Shown one piece after another: positions 35,008 through 43,902 of a DNA stretch of 64,000 bases. The stretch is from Firmicutes bacterium HGW-Firmicutes-2 (lineage in GTDB: Bacteria; Bacillota; Clostridia; Lachnospirales; Vallitaleaceae). The DNA lies in contig PGZV01000005.1 in assembly GCA_002841495.1 (NCBI GenBank), forward strand, positions 161,212 to 225,211. The letters run 5' to 3'. The stretch's first letter is position 1. Each line of letters starts with the position of its first letter. Below the pieces are notes generated by a model that was not told the origin of the DNA, made no database searches, and saw only the letters and a list, made by a program, of their open reading frames with translations. The position numbers and the translations under genes are program-made.

Positions 35008-36390
35008 ATGTCTGTTAACGATTTCATGCCCATTATCATACCGGGTGCATTTATGCAAGTGTTCATTCAAGCCATCTATATTAAGCATTGTTGGCACAAT
35101 CATAATCTTGATCAAAAAAAGAAATGGACATACATTGTTTTCATAGCGTTGTTCAACCTTCCGGCGGCCGCTATTTATTTATTTGCAACAAGAAAACTTG
35201 TAAATCAGGTACATCAAAAAAAAACAAGTGAAGGTATAGAACGTCAAATTGTTGAAGGTATTTTTATATGTCTTGTCATGGCATATGAGGTTTTATCACT
35301 TAGAGTAGTCACTGAAAAATTTGATTATGATTATTTTTCACTTATGATTCTTATGCTGGGTATATCCTTCATATTGTTAATCATTAACAAGGTTTTTTAT
35401 GACAAAATGATACCTTTATTACACATTACCATGCCCTTTGTGCAGACAGTGATGGTTGTCTTTATTCATTTTCTTGGTGACAGTATTAATACACTTTTAA
35501 TTGTTTTAGTGGTTATAGCAAGTGTCATTAATAACTACCCAATGAGGAAGTCAAAGCTATATATTGTTTTTGGTTTTGTTTTGCTTTTGGTGGATAGTGG
35601 TATAAAAATGGGTATAGCGCAGCAACCGGTGGATATAGATAGTATGATAGGATTGATTTATGTGAATATGTTGGTTTATGTGCTCTTTGTGGCGGCTTTC
35701 TATACTTTGAAAAAGCAAATAATAACCAATACTATATTAGAAAAAGCACTTTGTGACTTACAAAACCAGTCAGAGAAATTGGAAGAAATGAGTAGGATTG
35801 CTGAAAGGAACCGAATTACCGGTGAGATTCATGATTCAGTAGGGCATTTGTTAACAACAGCGGCCATTGCTATAGAAGCGGGAACCATGCTTATGGATAA
35901 AGAACCTATAAAAGCAAATCAGAAATTTGAGCTTGCTATAAAACAAGTCAGAGATAGCTTGACACAGATAAGAAACTCAATTAAGGCCATTAGAGATGAA
36001 AATATAGAAGATTTTGACCAACAATTGAATCAGCTTGCGGATGCGGTTACAAGTTCGACCGGCTTAAAAATCAATATTATTATGGATGAAGGTATAGGCA
36101 TTCTACCCATACATCAGAAGGTTTTACTAGAAGCTATAAAAGAATGTATGACCAATAGTCTTAAACATGGTGAAGCAACGGAATTAGATCTCTTGATACA
36201 GATCTACAAAAATAGTTGTCAGATGACAATAAGTGACAATGGTGTTGGTGGGGAAGCTTTTGTGCTAGGTACAGGTCTCAATATTATGAAAGACCGGGTT
36301 GAAAGCCTTGGTGGACAATGTCAGTTTGAAGGAAGACCATTAGAGGGATTTACAGTTAGTATTTTGTTACCGATGGGTCGTCGTGATTAG
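35008..36390 (+). CDS. membrane sensor histidine kinase, NarX/DegS (HisKA_3) type
   Basis: A 460-aa sensor kinase. The N-terminal half has about eight hydrophobic helices and no large outer loop, so it probably senses a signal in or at the membrane. The first two helices resemble the PLDc_N-type hairpin (KKWTYIVFIALFNLPAAAIY). A coiled segment leads to the H-box GEIHDSVGH with phospho-acceptor His275, then a HATPase_c domain with NSLKHGE (N box) and DNGVGG. GGAGGG precedes the ATG. It is followed by its response regulator gene. Confidence 0.93.
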   Translation: MSVNDFMPIIIPGAFMQVFIQAIYIKHCWHNHNLDQKKKWTYIVFIALFNLPAAAIYLFATRKLVNQVHQKKTSEGIERQIVEGIFICLVMAYEVLSLRVVTEKFDYDYFSLMILMLGISFILLIINKVFYDKMIPLLHITMPFVQTVMVVFIHFLGDSINTLLIVLVVIASVINNYPMRKSKLYIVFGFVLLLVDSGIKMGIAQQPVDIDSMIGLIYVNMLVYVLFVAAFYTLKKQIITNTILEKALCDLQNQSEKLEEMSRIAERNRITGEIHDSVGHLLTTAAIAIEAGTMLMDKEPIKANQKFELAIKQVRDSLTQIRNSIKAIRDENIEDFDQQLNQLADAVTSSTGLKINIIMDEGIGILPIHQKVLLEAIKECMTNSLKHGEATELDLLIQIYKNSCQMTISDNGVGGEAFVLGTGLNIMKDRVESLGGQCQFEGRPLEGFTVSILLPMGRRD

Positions 36391-36415
36391 GGTAGCTGAA
36401 GGAGAGGATCATAAG

Positions 36416-37087
36416 ATGGAAAAAATTAAATTGATGCTGGTAGACGATCAAGTGATAGTAAGAGAAGGATTACGTGCCTTACTTGAAAACTATGAAGATA
36501 TAGAAATCATAGATGAAGCAGGAAACGGTTTGGAAGCAGTTACAAAGGCAAAAACACGACTACCGGATATTGTTCTTATGGATATAAGAATGCCGGAAAT
36601 GGATGGTGTCGAAGCCACACGCCAGATTAAATTATATAACAATGATATTATTGTCATGATACTGACTACCTTCGATGAGGATGACTATATTATAAAAGCG
36701 ATGACCTACGGCGCATCCGGATATCTTTTAAAGGATATTGGTAGGGAAAAACTCGTTCAAGCAATAAGAGACAGTTTGTCTGGTAATATTATTTTGCCCG
36801 GCGCAGTAGCCGCTAAAATAACCAATCGTCTGGTGGAAGACAGCAAGAATAAGCAACTAGATGTGTCACAAAAAACACAATCATTAGGCATAAGGGTAGA
36901 GGAATTTAAACCAAGAGAAGTGGAAATCATTGAGCGGATGGTTCAAGGTAAAGATAACCGTGAAATAGCGGAGTCACTTTTTTTATCTCTTGGTACAGTC
37001 AAAAACTATGTAAGTCAGATTTATATGAAACTAGAAGTGGCCAATCGTGCCAATGCCATTATTGCCTTAAAAAAAATAGGTTATTAA
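36416..37087 (+). CDS. NarL/LuxR-family response regulator
   Basis: A 223-aa regulator with a receiver domain (phospho-acceptor Asp56 in LMDIRMPEMDG, Thr and Lys switch residues in LTTFD and LLKD) and a C-terminal LuxR-type HTH (EIAESLFLSLGTVKNYVSQI). The frame is open to an ATG at 36383 inside the kinase gene, but AAGGAGAGG and similarity to the normal family start favour the ATG at 36416. Cognate partner of the upstream kinase. Possible targets include its own operon (palindrome at 34891) and the aminotransferase gene that follows at 22 bp. Confidence 0.93.
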   Translation: MEKIKLMLVDDQVIVREGLRALLENYEDIEIIDEAGNGLEAVTKAKTRLPDIVLMDIRMPEMDGVEATRQIKLYNNDIIVMILTTFDEDDYIIKAMTYGASGYLLKDIGREKLVQAIRDSLSGNIILPGAVAAKITNRLVEDSKNKQLDVSQKTQSLGIRVEEFKPREVEIIERMVQGKDNREIAESLFLSLGTVKNYVSQIYMKLEVANRANAIIALKKIGY

Positions 37088-37108
37088 ATAGAGCTAAGGA
37101 GCATAATC

Positions 37109-38281
37109 ATGAGATTTTCAAAAAGAATGGACCGTTTTGGTGAAAGTATTTTTACCCAGTTACTTGAAGTGAAAAGGCAAAGAACAGAGGCAGGTGAGTT
37201 TGTCGTTGACTTGAGTGTGGGAACACCCAATATACCGCCGGCAGACCATATTAGGGATGCTCTAAGCCAAGGTATTGATGATGGGACTCAATACATATAT
37301 GCAATTAATGACAAAGAAAACTTATTGGAAGCTGTCGCGAAATGGTATAAAAAGCGCTATGGTGTTGACTTGGACCCAAAGACTGAGATTTGTTCGCTAC
37401 TCGGTTCTCAAGAAGGATTAGCCCATATCGCTTTATGTGTTGTTGATGAAGGTGAGGTCGTTCTTGTGCCGGATCCATGTTATCCGGTTTTTGCAGATGG
37501 TCCACTACTGGCTGGGGCGGATGTACACTACATGCCCCAGAAGAAAGAACATAATTACATCATACAACTTAAGGCTATTCCTGAAGAGGTGATAAAAAGG
37601 GCAAAAATGATTTTGGTGTCTTATCCGAATAATCCGACAACGGCCATAGCGCCGGATAGCTTTTATAAGGATTTGATTACATTTGCCAAGCAACATGATT
37701 TAATTGTTGTACATGATAATGCTTATAGTGAGTTGGTATTTGACGGTAAAAAAGTAGGTAGCTTTTTGGCCTATGAAGGCGCAAAAGAGGTTGGGGTTGA
37801 GTTCAATTCTCTCTCAAAGACCTATGGCATGGCCGGGGCACGTATCGGATTTTGTGTTGGTAATGATGCGGTTGTTTCAAGAATGAAGCGACTTAAATCC
37901 AATATTGACTATGGTATGTTTTTGCCGGTTCAAAAGGCGGCAATTGCAGCCATAACAGGAGATCAACGGTGTATAGCAACCACTAGGTCAATCTATCAGA
38001 GCAGACGTGATGTCCTATGTGAAGGATTTACTCGGATAGGTTGGGCTATGGATAAACCTGAAGCAACCATGTTTATATGGGCAAATATACCAGCTCATTA
38101 TCATACTTCATCCGAATTTGCAATGGACCTTGTCAAGAAAGCAGGTCTCATAGTGACACCGGGAAGTGCTTTTGGACCCTCAGGCGAAGGCTATGTAAGG
38201 TTAGCCTTGGTTCAAGACGAAGAAGTACTTAAACAAGCAATAAAGGCTGTTGATGAAAGTGGCATTCTAAAAGCGGTCTAA
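37109..38281 (+). CDS. PLP-dependent class I/II aminotransferase (DapL/AlaA-like)
   Basis: A 390-aa fold-type I aminotransferase. YPNNPTT (substrate/PLP contact), the DNAYSELVF Asp/Tyr pair and the Schiff-base Lys in NSLSKTYGMAGARIGF are present. The DLSVGTPNIPP start resembles LL-diaminopimelate or alanine/aspartate aminotransferases; the substrate cannot be fixed from sequence. It follows the response regulator by 22 bp with no promoter in between, so it is probably co-transcribed. A terminator follows at 38314. Confidence 0.9.
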   Translation: MRFSKRMDRFGESIFTQLLEVKRQRTEAGEFVVDLSVGTPNIPPADHIRDALSQGIDDGTQYIYAINDKENLLEAVAKWYKKRYGVDLDPKTEICSLLGSQEGLAHIALCVVDEGEVVLVPDPCYPVFADGPLLAGADVHYMPQKKEHNYIIQLKAIPEEVIKRAKMILVSYPNNPTTAIAPDSFYKDLITFAKQHDLIVVHDNAYSELVFDGKKVGSFLAYEGAKEVGVEFNSLSKTYGMAGARIGFCVGNDAVVSRMKRLKSNIDYGMFLPVQKAAIAAITGDQRCIATTRSIYQSRRDVLCEGFTRIGWAMDKPEATMFIWANIPAHYHTSSEFAMDLVKKAGLIVTPGSAFGPSGEGYVRLALVQDEEVLKQAIKAVDESGILKAV

Positions 38282-38313
38282 AGATCACTGAAATAACATC
38301 ATAGATAATATGA

Positions 38314-38349
38314 GAAACCATCTATCCATTGGATTGGTTTCTTTTTTTT
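38314..38349 (+). terminator. intrinsic terminator of the kinase-regulator-aminotransferase unit
   Basis: GAAACCA (38314-38320) pairs with TGGTTTC (38335-38341), with further ATC/GAT pairing, followed by eight T. Confidence 0.85.
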
Positions 38350-38358
38350 CTCTTACAA

Positions 38359-38477
38359 AGAAAGTCATACTTTATTATTTAGCCTAAAAGCGTGGCAGAA
38401 AACGTCAAAGACCTTTCTTATCGAACCGTTCAGAAATATGAGCAGAGCTCATAACGAAGCAAAGCTTCTTTTCTTGT
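38359..38477. repeat. dispersed intergenic repeat, copy B
   Basis: Matches 8619-8736 in the same orientation. It includes the ATGAGC-AGA-GCTCAT hairpin at 38438-38452 (the only change in the hairpin is in the loop) and a second hairpin GAAGC-AAA-GCTTC just after. It begins directly behind the preceding terminator T-tract. Confidence 0.85.
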
Positions 38478-38529
38478 GACCGGTCATATGACGCTGGTGA
38501 CTTCTTATATGACTGTACCTGGTTATATA

Positions 38530-38585
38530 CTTTAACCATGGTTAAAGCGAAAAAACGATATAGTTAAACTATTGACTATTTAACC
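38530..38585. promoter_or_regulatory. palindromic operator cluster upstream of the ABC exporter operon
   Basis: CTTTAACCATGGTTAAAG (38530-38547) is a perfect 18-bp palindrome. Further half-sites AGTTAAA (38562-38568) and TTTAACC (38579-38585) follow. Overlapping short palindromes TGACCGGTCA and GTCATATGAC lie at 38477-38492. No local regulator gene of the GntR/YtrA kind is present to assign them to. Confidence 0.5.
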
Positions 38586-38632
38586 AAGAAGACAACATAA
38601 ACTTTGCAAAATATTGATTATGGAGGAAGAAA

Positions 38633-38842
38633 ATGAATACAATTGAATTAACAGGAGAAATGTTTATCATGTTATTGCCTTTAGTTGCGATACAACTGGG
38701 TCTTACCATCTACTGCGTTATCAAAATCATGAAAGAAGGCGTAGAAAATCTTAATAAGTGGGCTTGGATTGCCATTTGTATCTTTCTCAATTTGATTGGG
38801 CCAATCACATTTTTAATAGTAGGCAGAAAGCGTGACATATAA
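38633..38842 (+). CDS. small PLDc_N-type membrane protein
   Basis: A 69-aa protein with two transmembrane helices (about residues 8-30 and 40-61) ending in RKRD. The W.W....FLN..GPI.FLI.GRK pattern is that of the PLDc_N domain, the N-terminal helical hairpin of some phospholipase D-like proteins, which often occurs alone beside ABC exporters in Firmicutes. TGGAGGAA precedes the ATG. Its stop overlaps the ABC ATPase start by one base (TAATG), so it belongs to the exporter operon; it may be a subunit or modulator. Confidence 0.85.
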   Translation: MNTIELTGEMFIMLLPLVAIQLGLTIYCVIKIMKEGVENLNKWAWIAICIFLNLIGPITFLIVGRKRDI

Positions 38843-39756
38843 TGATAGAAGTCAAAAATATGAAAAAAAGTTTTAAGCAGTTTGAAGTATTAAAAGGGTT
38901 GGATCTGAATGTTAAGCATGGAGAAATCTATGGCTTTATTGGCAAAAACGGTGCAGGTAAATCCACGACCATGAATATACTGGCGGGTTTATCCAAGCCC
39001 ACAGATGGTGTATGTTTGGTTGGTGATGTGAATGTTTCGAATATTATGCAACCAAGCGAGTTGGATCTTGGGTATCTACCTGAGGATCCAAAATTCTATC
39101 CTTGGTTTAGTGCCTATGAAACATTAGTCTATCTAGGTGATAGTGGACTTGAAAGAATTAAACCTAGACGAATTCATGAAATATTAGAATGGGGTGGGCT
39201 TTTGAATGATAAGGACAGAAGGGTAGGTACTTTTTCAAGAGGGATGAAACAAAGGCTTGGTATTTGCAGTGCTATCTTACATGACCCAAGTTTATTAATC
39301 CTAGATGAACCTTCATCTGCTTTAGATCCTCAAGGTAGAAATGATGTTTTACAATTGATTAAGGGGCTTAAAGAAATGGGCAAGACCGTATTGTTTTCAT
39401 CACACATACTCAATGATGTGGAACGGGTGTGTGATAAAATCGGTATCATTGCATCCGGTAAAATGGTGCTTGAAAAGTCTTTGAAGAACTTGGAACAGAG
39501 TCACTTTCAGTCTGTATATGATGTTATTTTTGAAGATGTTATTACGGAGACGACAGTAAATTGTATAAAAAGTAGTGCAAGGGTTCTGGGTACAGAAACG
39601 AAAGAGCAAGTTATGGTTATTAAGATGGAAGAAGGTCATGAATCGGTCCGTTCATTGATGCAAATCTTGATTGACAATGATTTAAAAATCGTGGGATTTA
39701 ATAGAAGAAAGCATACACTGGAGGATATTTTTATCAAGGAGGTTCATGGTTTATGA
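38842..39756 (+). CDS. ABC transporter ATP-binding protein
   Basis: A 304-aa nucleotide-binding subunit of a type found with drug, antimicrobial-peptide or Na+ exporters. Walker A GKNGAGKST is at 34-42, the ABC signature FSRGMKQR near 131-138, Walker B LLILDEPSSALDP, and the switch His in SSHIL. The C-terminal 90 residues are a typical accessory region. It overlaps the upstream small gene by one base and the permease gene by four bases. The operon lacks a substrate-binding protein, so export or membrane-stress defence is likely. Confidence 0.92.
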   Translation: MIEVKNMKKSFKQFEVLKGLDLNVKHGEIYGFIGKNGAGKSTTMNILAGLSKPTDGVCLVGDVNVSNIMQPSELDLGYLPEDPKFYPWFSAYETLVYLGDSGLERIKPRRIHEILEWGGLLNDKDRRVGTFSRGMKQRLGICSAILHDPSLLILDEPSSALDPQGRNDVLQLIKGLKEMGKTVLFSSHILNDVERVCDKIGIIASGKMVLEKSLKNLEQSHFQSVYDVIFEDVITETTVNCIKSSARVLGTETKEQVMVIKMEEGHESVRSLMQILIDNDLKIVGFNRRKHTLEDIFIKEVHGL

Positions 39757-40529
39757 AATCAGACATTATGAAAGAGTTAAGAATGGGCATAAGAACAAGT
39801 AAGTTTTTAGTTATCACAGCGAGTTTCTTATTTTTTGCAATATTAACACCAATAATGATGAAGTTTATATTACCCCAGTTGTTACTTAATCAGTTTCAAG
39901 GTATGGAGGAGGCTACTATAAGCCAAATGTTAGATATGAGCCAAAAAGGATCCTTGCTCGGATATATGAGTGATTTATTTGAAATTGGTACCATTGTTGT
40001 GGTATTTGCATTAAGTGGTCTATTGGCTCAGGAAATCAAAGAGAACACATTGGTTTTACCTATATGCTCTGGGAAGAAGTTATTTTCTATAGTGACTTCA
40101 AAGTTGGTGGTTTTTAGTATTTTTTTGATCCTTGCATCGACTTTAGGGATGGTCATTTGCTACTTATATGCAGGTGTATTGTTTGCTTTTGATATTGAGC
40201 TATGGTCTGTTGTTGTTATAGGTTTGTTATATGGCGGGTATATGATTTTCTTATTGAACTTGGTGATGCTGTTTGGTACCATAATAAAAAGCTCAATAGG
40301 CACTGGATTCATGACTTTAGGATTCTCATTATTCTTGTATTTTATAGGTAGTTATTTGGATGTGCATATGTATCTGCCATCTGGTCTGTTAATAAGCGCT
40401 CAAAACATACTAGCTAATCAGTCATATCAGAATCTTGGCGTTACCTTAGCGATATCAATAATTCTAGTATTGATGATCAGTAAAATAACACACATGCGAC
40501 TTGAACACAGGGAATGGAACGAAAGGTAG
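39753..40529 (+). CDS. ABC-2-type transporter permease
   Basis: A 258-aa integral membrane protein with about six predicted helices and the ABC-2 layout: a long first outer loop after helix 1, then five closely spaced helices. EIKENTLVLPICSGKKLFSIVTSK is the cytoplasmic coupling region between helices. It forms the membrane half of the exporter with the ATPase gene it overlaps by four bases (ATGA). Substrate unknown. Confidence 0.88.
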   Translation: MKSDIMKELRMGIRTSKFLVITASFLFFAILTPIMMKFILPQLLLNQFQGMEEATISQMLDMSQKGSLLGYMSDLFEIGTIVVVFALSGLLAQEIKENTLVLPICSGKKLFSIVTSKLVVFSIFLILASTLGMVICYLYAGVLFAFDIELWSVVVIGLLYGGYMIFLLNLVMLFGTIIKSSIGTGFMTLGFSLFLYFIGSYLDVHMYLPSGLLISAQNILANQSYQNLGVTLAISIILVLMISKITHMRLEHREWNER

Positions 40530-40553
40530 GGTACATGTTCACACTTATTTAAC

Positions 40554-40582
40554 TTTACATTATTATATCTATATATTATAAT
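40554..40582 (+). promoter_or_regulatory. sigma-A promoter of ccdA-tlpA
   Basis: TTTACA (40554-40559), 17 bp, TATAAT (40577-40582). An in-frame ATG at 40581 lies inside this -10, so it cannot be the start of ccdA. Confidence 0.7.
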
Positions 40583-40613
40583 GAGGGTTATTAATTTGGA
40601 AAGGTGTGATGAC

Positions 40614-41297
40614 GTGGGAGATGTATCCTTTTTTGTTGCTTTTACCAGCGGTGTATTAACCTTTTTCACACCCTGTGTATTGCCACTGTTACCGGTGTAT
40701 TTTGGCTATTTGGCAGGTGAAGCCTTTACTTCTTTGGAAGATCCGAAGATTCATAGGAAGTTAATGATCAATGCCTTAGCTTTTGTAATAGGTTTGACGA
40801 CACTCAATATTTTACTTGGCTTTGGTGCAAAAGCCATTTACGGTATTTTTATAAAGTACAGTGATGTTTTACGTATGGCAGGTGGTCTTTTACTCCTATT
40901 GTTTGGTTTATATTTTATATTTGGATGGCGCCTTGGTATTATGGAACAAGAAAAAAGAATTACTTATAAGGCTTATACACCAAGTTTTATCAAATCATTT
41001 TTACTAGGCGTAACCTTCAGCTTCGGATGGACACCATGTAATGGGCCGATTATTGCATCCATATTATTTATGGCAGCTTTCAAAGAAAACTATATACTTG
41101 CAGGTGGTTTAATGTTAGTATATTCATTGGGATTTGCGGTTATGTTTTTACTATCGGCGTACATGGTAGGTTTTTTTGTGAAAAAATTCAAGGCAGTCTA
41201 TAAGTATTTTAAATGGATTAAAATTATAGCAGGTCTGATCATGATGATTATGGGGTTATTAATGCTAACCGATCAAGTGAGTTTACTGAACATATAG
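40614..41297 (+). CDS. ccdA: cytochrome c biogenesis protein CcdA (thiol-disulfide electron transfer)
   Basis: A membrane protein of about 227 aa that carries reducing equivalents from cytoplasmic thioredoxin to outer-face thiol proteins. Six transmembrane helices; redox cysteines lie in FFTPCVLPLLP and FGWTPCNGP, the two family motifs. The start is the GTG at 40614: AAGGTG (40601-40606) is well spaced for it, and an upstream in-frame ATG at 40581 falls inside the -10. The downstream gene encodes a TlpA-like lipoprotein, the natural electron acceptor. Confidence 0.9.
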   Translation: MGDVSFFVAFTSGVLTFFTPCVLPLLPVYFGYLAGEAFTSLEDPKIHRKLMINALAFVIGLTTLNILLGFGAKAIYGIFIKYSDVLRMAGGLLLLLFGLYFIFGWRLGIMEQEKRITYKAYTPSFIKSFLLGVTFSFGWTPCNGPIIASILFMAAFKENYILAGGLMLVYSLGFAVMFLLSAYMVGFFVKKFKAVYKYFKWIKIIAGLIMMIMGLLMLTDQVSLLNI

Positions 41298-41306
41298 GAG
41301 GTTTAC

Positions 41307-41885
41307 ATGAAAAAATGGATTATATTGTTGCTTATAGCAGGTTTACTTACATTAGCGGCTTGCGGCAAAGCGTCAGAAGTGAATACAGTTGACGAAGAAA
41401 ATCAAGAGGCAATAATAGATGATGTAACAACTCAAGAAGCGGCAACAACCAGCCAGCCGGAGAGAGAAGTGATTATGGCACCGGACTTTACATTGACAGG
41501 TTCCACAGGTGAAGCGATTAGTTTGTCAGATTATAGGGGTAAGATTGTTTTCTTGAACTTCTGGACCACATGGTGTAAATATTGTCTTGAAGAAATGCCG
41601 GATTTTCAAGAAGCATATGAAAAATACGGGGATGATTTACAAATATTGCTTGTCAATGTTACGACAGATGAAAACATAGATAGACAAGGTGTTATTGACT
41701 GGTATGAGCAGTTTGACTATACCATGCCAATGGTATTGGATGAAGAAGGTGACGTCACCAGCCAATTCACTATTCCGGGATATCCCACCACCTATTTTAT
41801 AGACCGAGATGGTAGTATCATTGCTTATTATCCCGGACTCATGTCCACGGAGCTTATTGACGAAGTTATTGAAGAATTTAAATAA
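41307..41885 (+). CDS. TlpA/ResA-like thiol-disulfide oxidoreductase lipoprotein
   Basis: A 192-aa surface lipoprotein with lipobox LAAC (Cys19), an acidic spacer and a thioredoxin fold. The active site is WCKYC (Cys90, Cys93) and the cis-proline lies in GYPTTYFID. It should act on outer-face disulfides using electrons from CcdA, 9 bp upstream. AGGAGG precedes the ATG. In a non-respiring anaerobe without visible cytochrome c genes nearby, a general oxidative-repair role is more likely than cytochrome maturation. Confidence 0.93.
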   Translation: MKKWIILLLIAGLLTLAACGKASEVNTVDEENQEAIIDDVTTQEAATTSQPEREVIMAPDFTLTGSTGEAISLSDYRGKIVFLNFWTTWCKYCLEEMPDFQEAYEKYGDDLQILLVNVTTDENIDRQGVIDWYEQFDYTMPMVLDEEGDVTSQFTIPGYPTTYFIDRDGSIIAYYPGLMSTELIDEVIEEFK

Positions 41886-41920
41886 GGTGAGTAAGGCTAG
41901 GTTTTAATGCCTAACAGTGT

Positions 41921-41953
41921 AAAGGGTTAGATTCTTCAATTTCTAACCCTTTT
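41921..41953 (+). terminator. intrinsic terminator of ccdA-tlpA
   Basis: AAAGGGTTAGA (41921-41931) pairs with TCTAACCCTTT (41942-41952) and a short T4 follows. The T-tract runs into the next promoter. Confidence 0.7.
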
Positions 41954-41954
41954 A

Positions 41955-41963
41955 TGCTATAAT
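41955..41963 (+). promoter_or_regulatory. extended -10 promoter of the mcs-clpC operon
   Basis: TGCTATAAT (TATAAT at 41958-41963). No CtsR heptad repeats (GGTCAAA type) and no CIRCE element are visible around it. Confidence 0.5.
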
Positions 41964-41995
41964 GGAATAAAAGAAAGGAAGGTAGATATTATAAT

Positions 41996-42337
41996 ATGGA
42001 TGAAAAAAGAAAAGAACTTAACAGCCTAATAAATAGAATGTACCGACAACTTGGTAAACAAGTATATAATGACTTAGAAAGCGATCATTTATCTATTATA
42101 AACTATAAGAAATTGGCAGATAAGATTCGCTCCAATATTAAAGCTATTCAGTTATTAGACATAACACTAGATTATGAATCAAATGAAGAAGATATAGATG
42201 ATGTTATTTATGGGGATGAAACATTGACACCGGTCATGAATAATGAAGGTATTTATGAATATCGCTTCTGTCCGGCGTGTCAAGCAGGCAATCATCCTGA
42301 TGCCATATATTGTATAAGATGTAAGGTGAAAATGTAA
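41996..42337 (+). CDS. zinc-ribbon protein of unknown function, first gene of the mcs-clpC operon
   Basis: A 113-aa protein with a helical, charged N-terminal half, an acidic middle (EEDIDDV) and a C-terminal zinc ribbon FCPACQ...YCIRCK. I do not recognise a named family. It takes the place that ctsR holds in most Firmicutes, 19 bp before mcsA, but has no winged HTH. It may be a co-factor or sensor for the McsAB/ClpC system, or merely co-expressed. The RBS AAGGAAGG is set rather far (about 13 nt) from the ATG. Confidence 0.75.
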   Translation: MDEKRKELNSLINRMYRQLGKQVYNDLESDHLSIINYKKLADKIRSNIKAIQLLDITLDYESNEEDIDDVIYGDETLTPVMNNEGIYEYRFCPACQAGNHPDAIYCIRCKVKM

Positions 42338-42356
42338 CAGGCAGGAGGTACCGATC

Positions 42357-42854
42357 ATGAAATGTGAAAAATGTCAGCATAGAGAAGCAACCGTTTATTT
42401 AAATCAGACTTTAAACGGTGAGACAAAAGAAGTCCATCTTTGTGAAGTATGTGCCAAAGAAAACGAAGGTGTATTATTTAACGATGGGTTGTCCTTTCAA
42501 CAGTTCTTAAGCGGCTTGTTAAAAAATAACAAGAGCCCACAGATAAAAAGTGTTGATTTGACATGCTCGAGTTGTGGTATGACTTTTGGAGATTTTAAGA
42601 GTAAAAGTAAGGTGGGATGTGCCCATTGTTATAGGGTTTTTGACACACACATTCAGCCTATTGTAAAACGATTACAAGGTAGTCTTTACCATACAGGTAA
42701 ACGTCCAAGTAAACTGAATCAAAAAATACAAATACAACATAAAATGGAAACTTATGAAAGTGATCTGAAGATTGCTTTAATGAAGGAAGATTATGAGCAG
42801 GCAGCCGTAATTAGGGATTTGATAAAAGACCTTAAGAAGGAGGCTGAATTATGA
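42357..42854 (+). CDS. mcsA: McsA, activator of protein arginine kinase
   Basis: A 165-aa zinc protein with two pairs of CXXC fingers at the N-terminus (CEKC...CEVC) and two more (CSSC...CAHC) in the middle. A C-terminal UVR motif (LKIALMKEDYEQAAVIRDLIKDL) is the part that contacts ClpC/McsB. It activates McsB and links thiol/metal stress to regulated proteolysis. GGAGGT precedes the ATG. Its end overlaps mcsB by four bases. Confidence 0.93.
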   Translation: MKCEKCQHREATVYLNQTLNGETKEVHLCEVCAKENEGVLFNDGLSFQQFLSGLLKNNKSPQIKSVDLTCSSCGMTFGDFKSKSKVGCAHCYRVFDTHIQPIVKRLQGSLYHTGKRPSKLNQKIQIQHKMETYESDLKIALMKEDYEQAAVIRDLIKDLKKEAEL

Positions 42855-43900
42855 AAAAGTGGTATGATTTGGAATCAGAAACTTATCATGGAGTGGTGAT
42901 TTCCAGTCGTGTTCGACTGGCAAGAAACCTTGTGGATCATCCTTTTCCCAATCGACTGGATGATGAGGGTGCCAATCATGTTATTGATAAAACAAGAAAT
43001 GCAATTGAGACCACGAAAGAAACTTTAACCAGCTTTTTTGAGCATGTTGCCATGAATCGCATTAATCAAGTAGATAAGATTGCGATGATGGAAAAGCATA
43101 TTATCAGTCCACAGTTTGTCAAAGTTAAGATGCCGGCATCACTCATTCTATCTAAGGATGAGGCTATTAGCATTATGATTAACGAGGAAGATCATATTCG
43201 TATTCAATCCATGGCATGTGGTATGAACTTGGAAAAGGCTTTGGAAGAAGCCAATCATATAGATGATTTATTTGAAGAGGCTCTAGACTATGCCTTTGAT
43301 GATAAATTAGGTTATCTAACAGCATGTCCGACTAATCTTGGCACAGGACTTAGGGCATCCTATATGATTCATGTACCCGCCCTTGAAACGACCGGTCAAC
43401 TTCAGTTCATACTGGAAGCCATTGGCAAATTCGGTTTAACCGTAAGAGGCATTTATGGTGAAGGTACAGAAGCGCAGGGGAGTGTTTTTCAGATCTCGAA
43501 TCAAGTGACCCTAGGACAGACAGAGTATGAGATTATTGATAACTTAACAAGTGTTACAAAGCAGATTATTGAGCAAGAACTCATCGTCAGACACAAGTTG
43601 TTAAAAGATAAGAGGAAGTTTTTTGAAGATGCTGTTTACCGTTCTTATGGTATCTTAAGTCATGCCAGAATCATTACTTCAAAAGAAGCCATGCGTCTTT
43701 TGTCTGACTTAAAAGTGGGCATAGAATTAGGTGTCATTGAAACCGTTGATAATAAAAGCATTAATATTTATAATTTGATGGCCAAAATACAACCGGCTAA
43801 TCTTCAAATCATATATAACAGAGATTTAGACCTAAATGAAAGAGACAGTGCTAGGGCAGATTACATTAGAGATCATTTGCCTCAGCTTATAGGAGGATAA
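42851..43900 (+). CDS. mcsB: protein arginine kinase McsB
   Basis: A 349-aa phosphagen-kinase-fold enzyme that phosphorylates Arg on damaged proteins, tagging them for ClpC-ClpP. VISSRVRLARNL at the N-terminus, the nucleotide-binding Arg residues in the middle, ACPTNLGTGLRAS with the catalytic Cys, and the allosteric pArg-sensor motif RDSARA (RDXXRA) near the C-terminus are all present, so it should be a full allosteric McsB. It is coupled to mcsA by a 4-bp overlap and precedes clpC by 2 bp. Confidence 0.95.
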   Translation: MKKWYDLESETYHGVVISSRVRLARNLVDHPFPNRLDDEGANHVIDKTRNAIETTKETLTSFFEHVAMNRINQVDKIAMMEKHIISPQFVKVKMPASLILSKDEAISIMINEEDHIRIQSMACGMNLEKALEEANHIDDLFEEALDYAFDDKLGYLTACPTNLGTGLRASYMIHVPALETTGQLQFILEAIGKFGLTVRGIYGEGTEAQGSVFQISNQVTLGQTEYEIIDNLTSVTKQIIEQELIVRHKLLKDKRKFFEDAVYRSYGILSHARIITSKEAMRLLSDLKVGIELGVIETVDNKSINIYNLMAKIQPANLQIIYNRDLDLNERDSARADYIRDHLPQLIGG

Positions 43901-43902
43901 TT

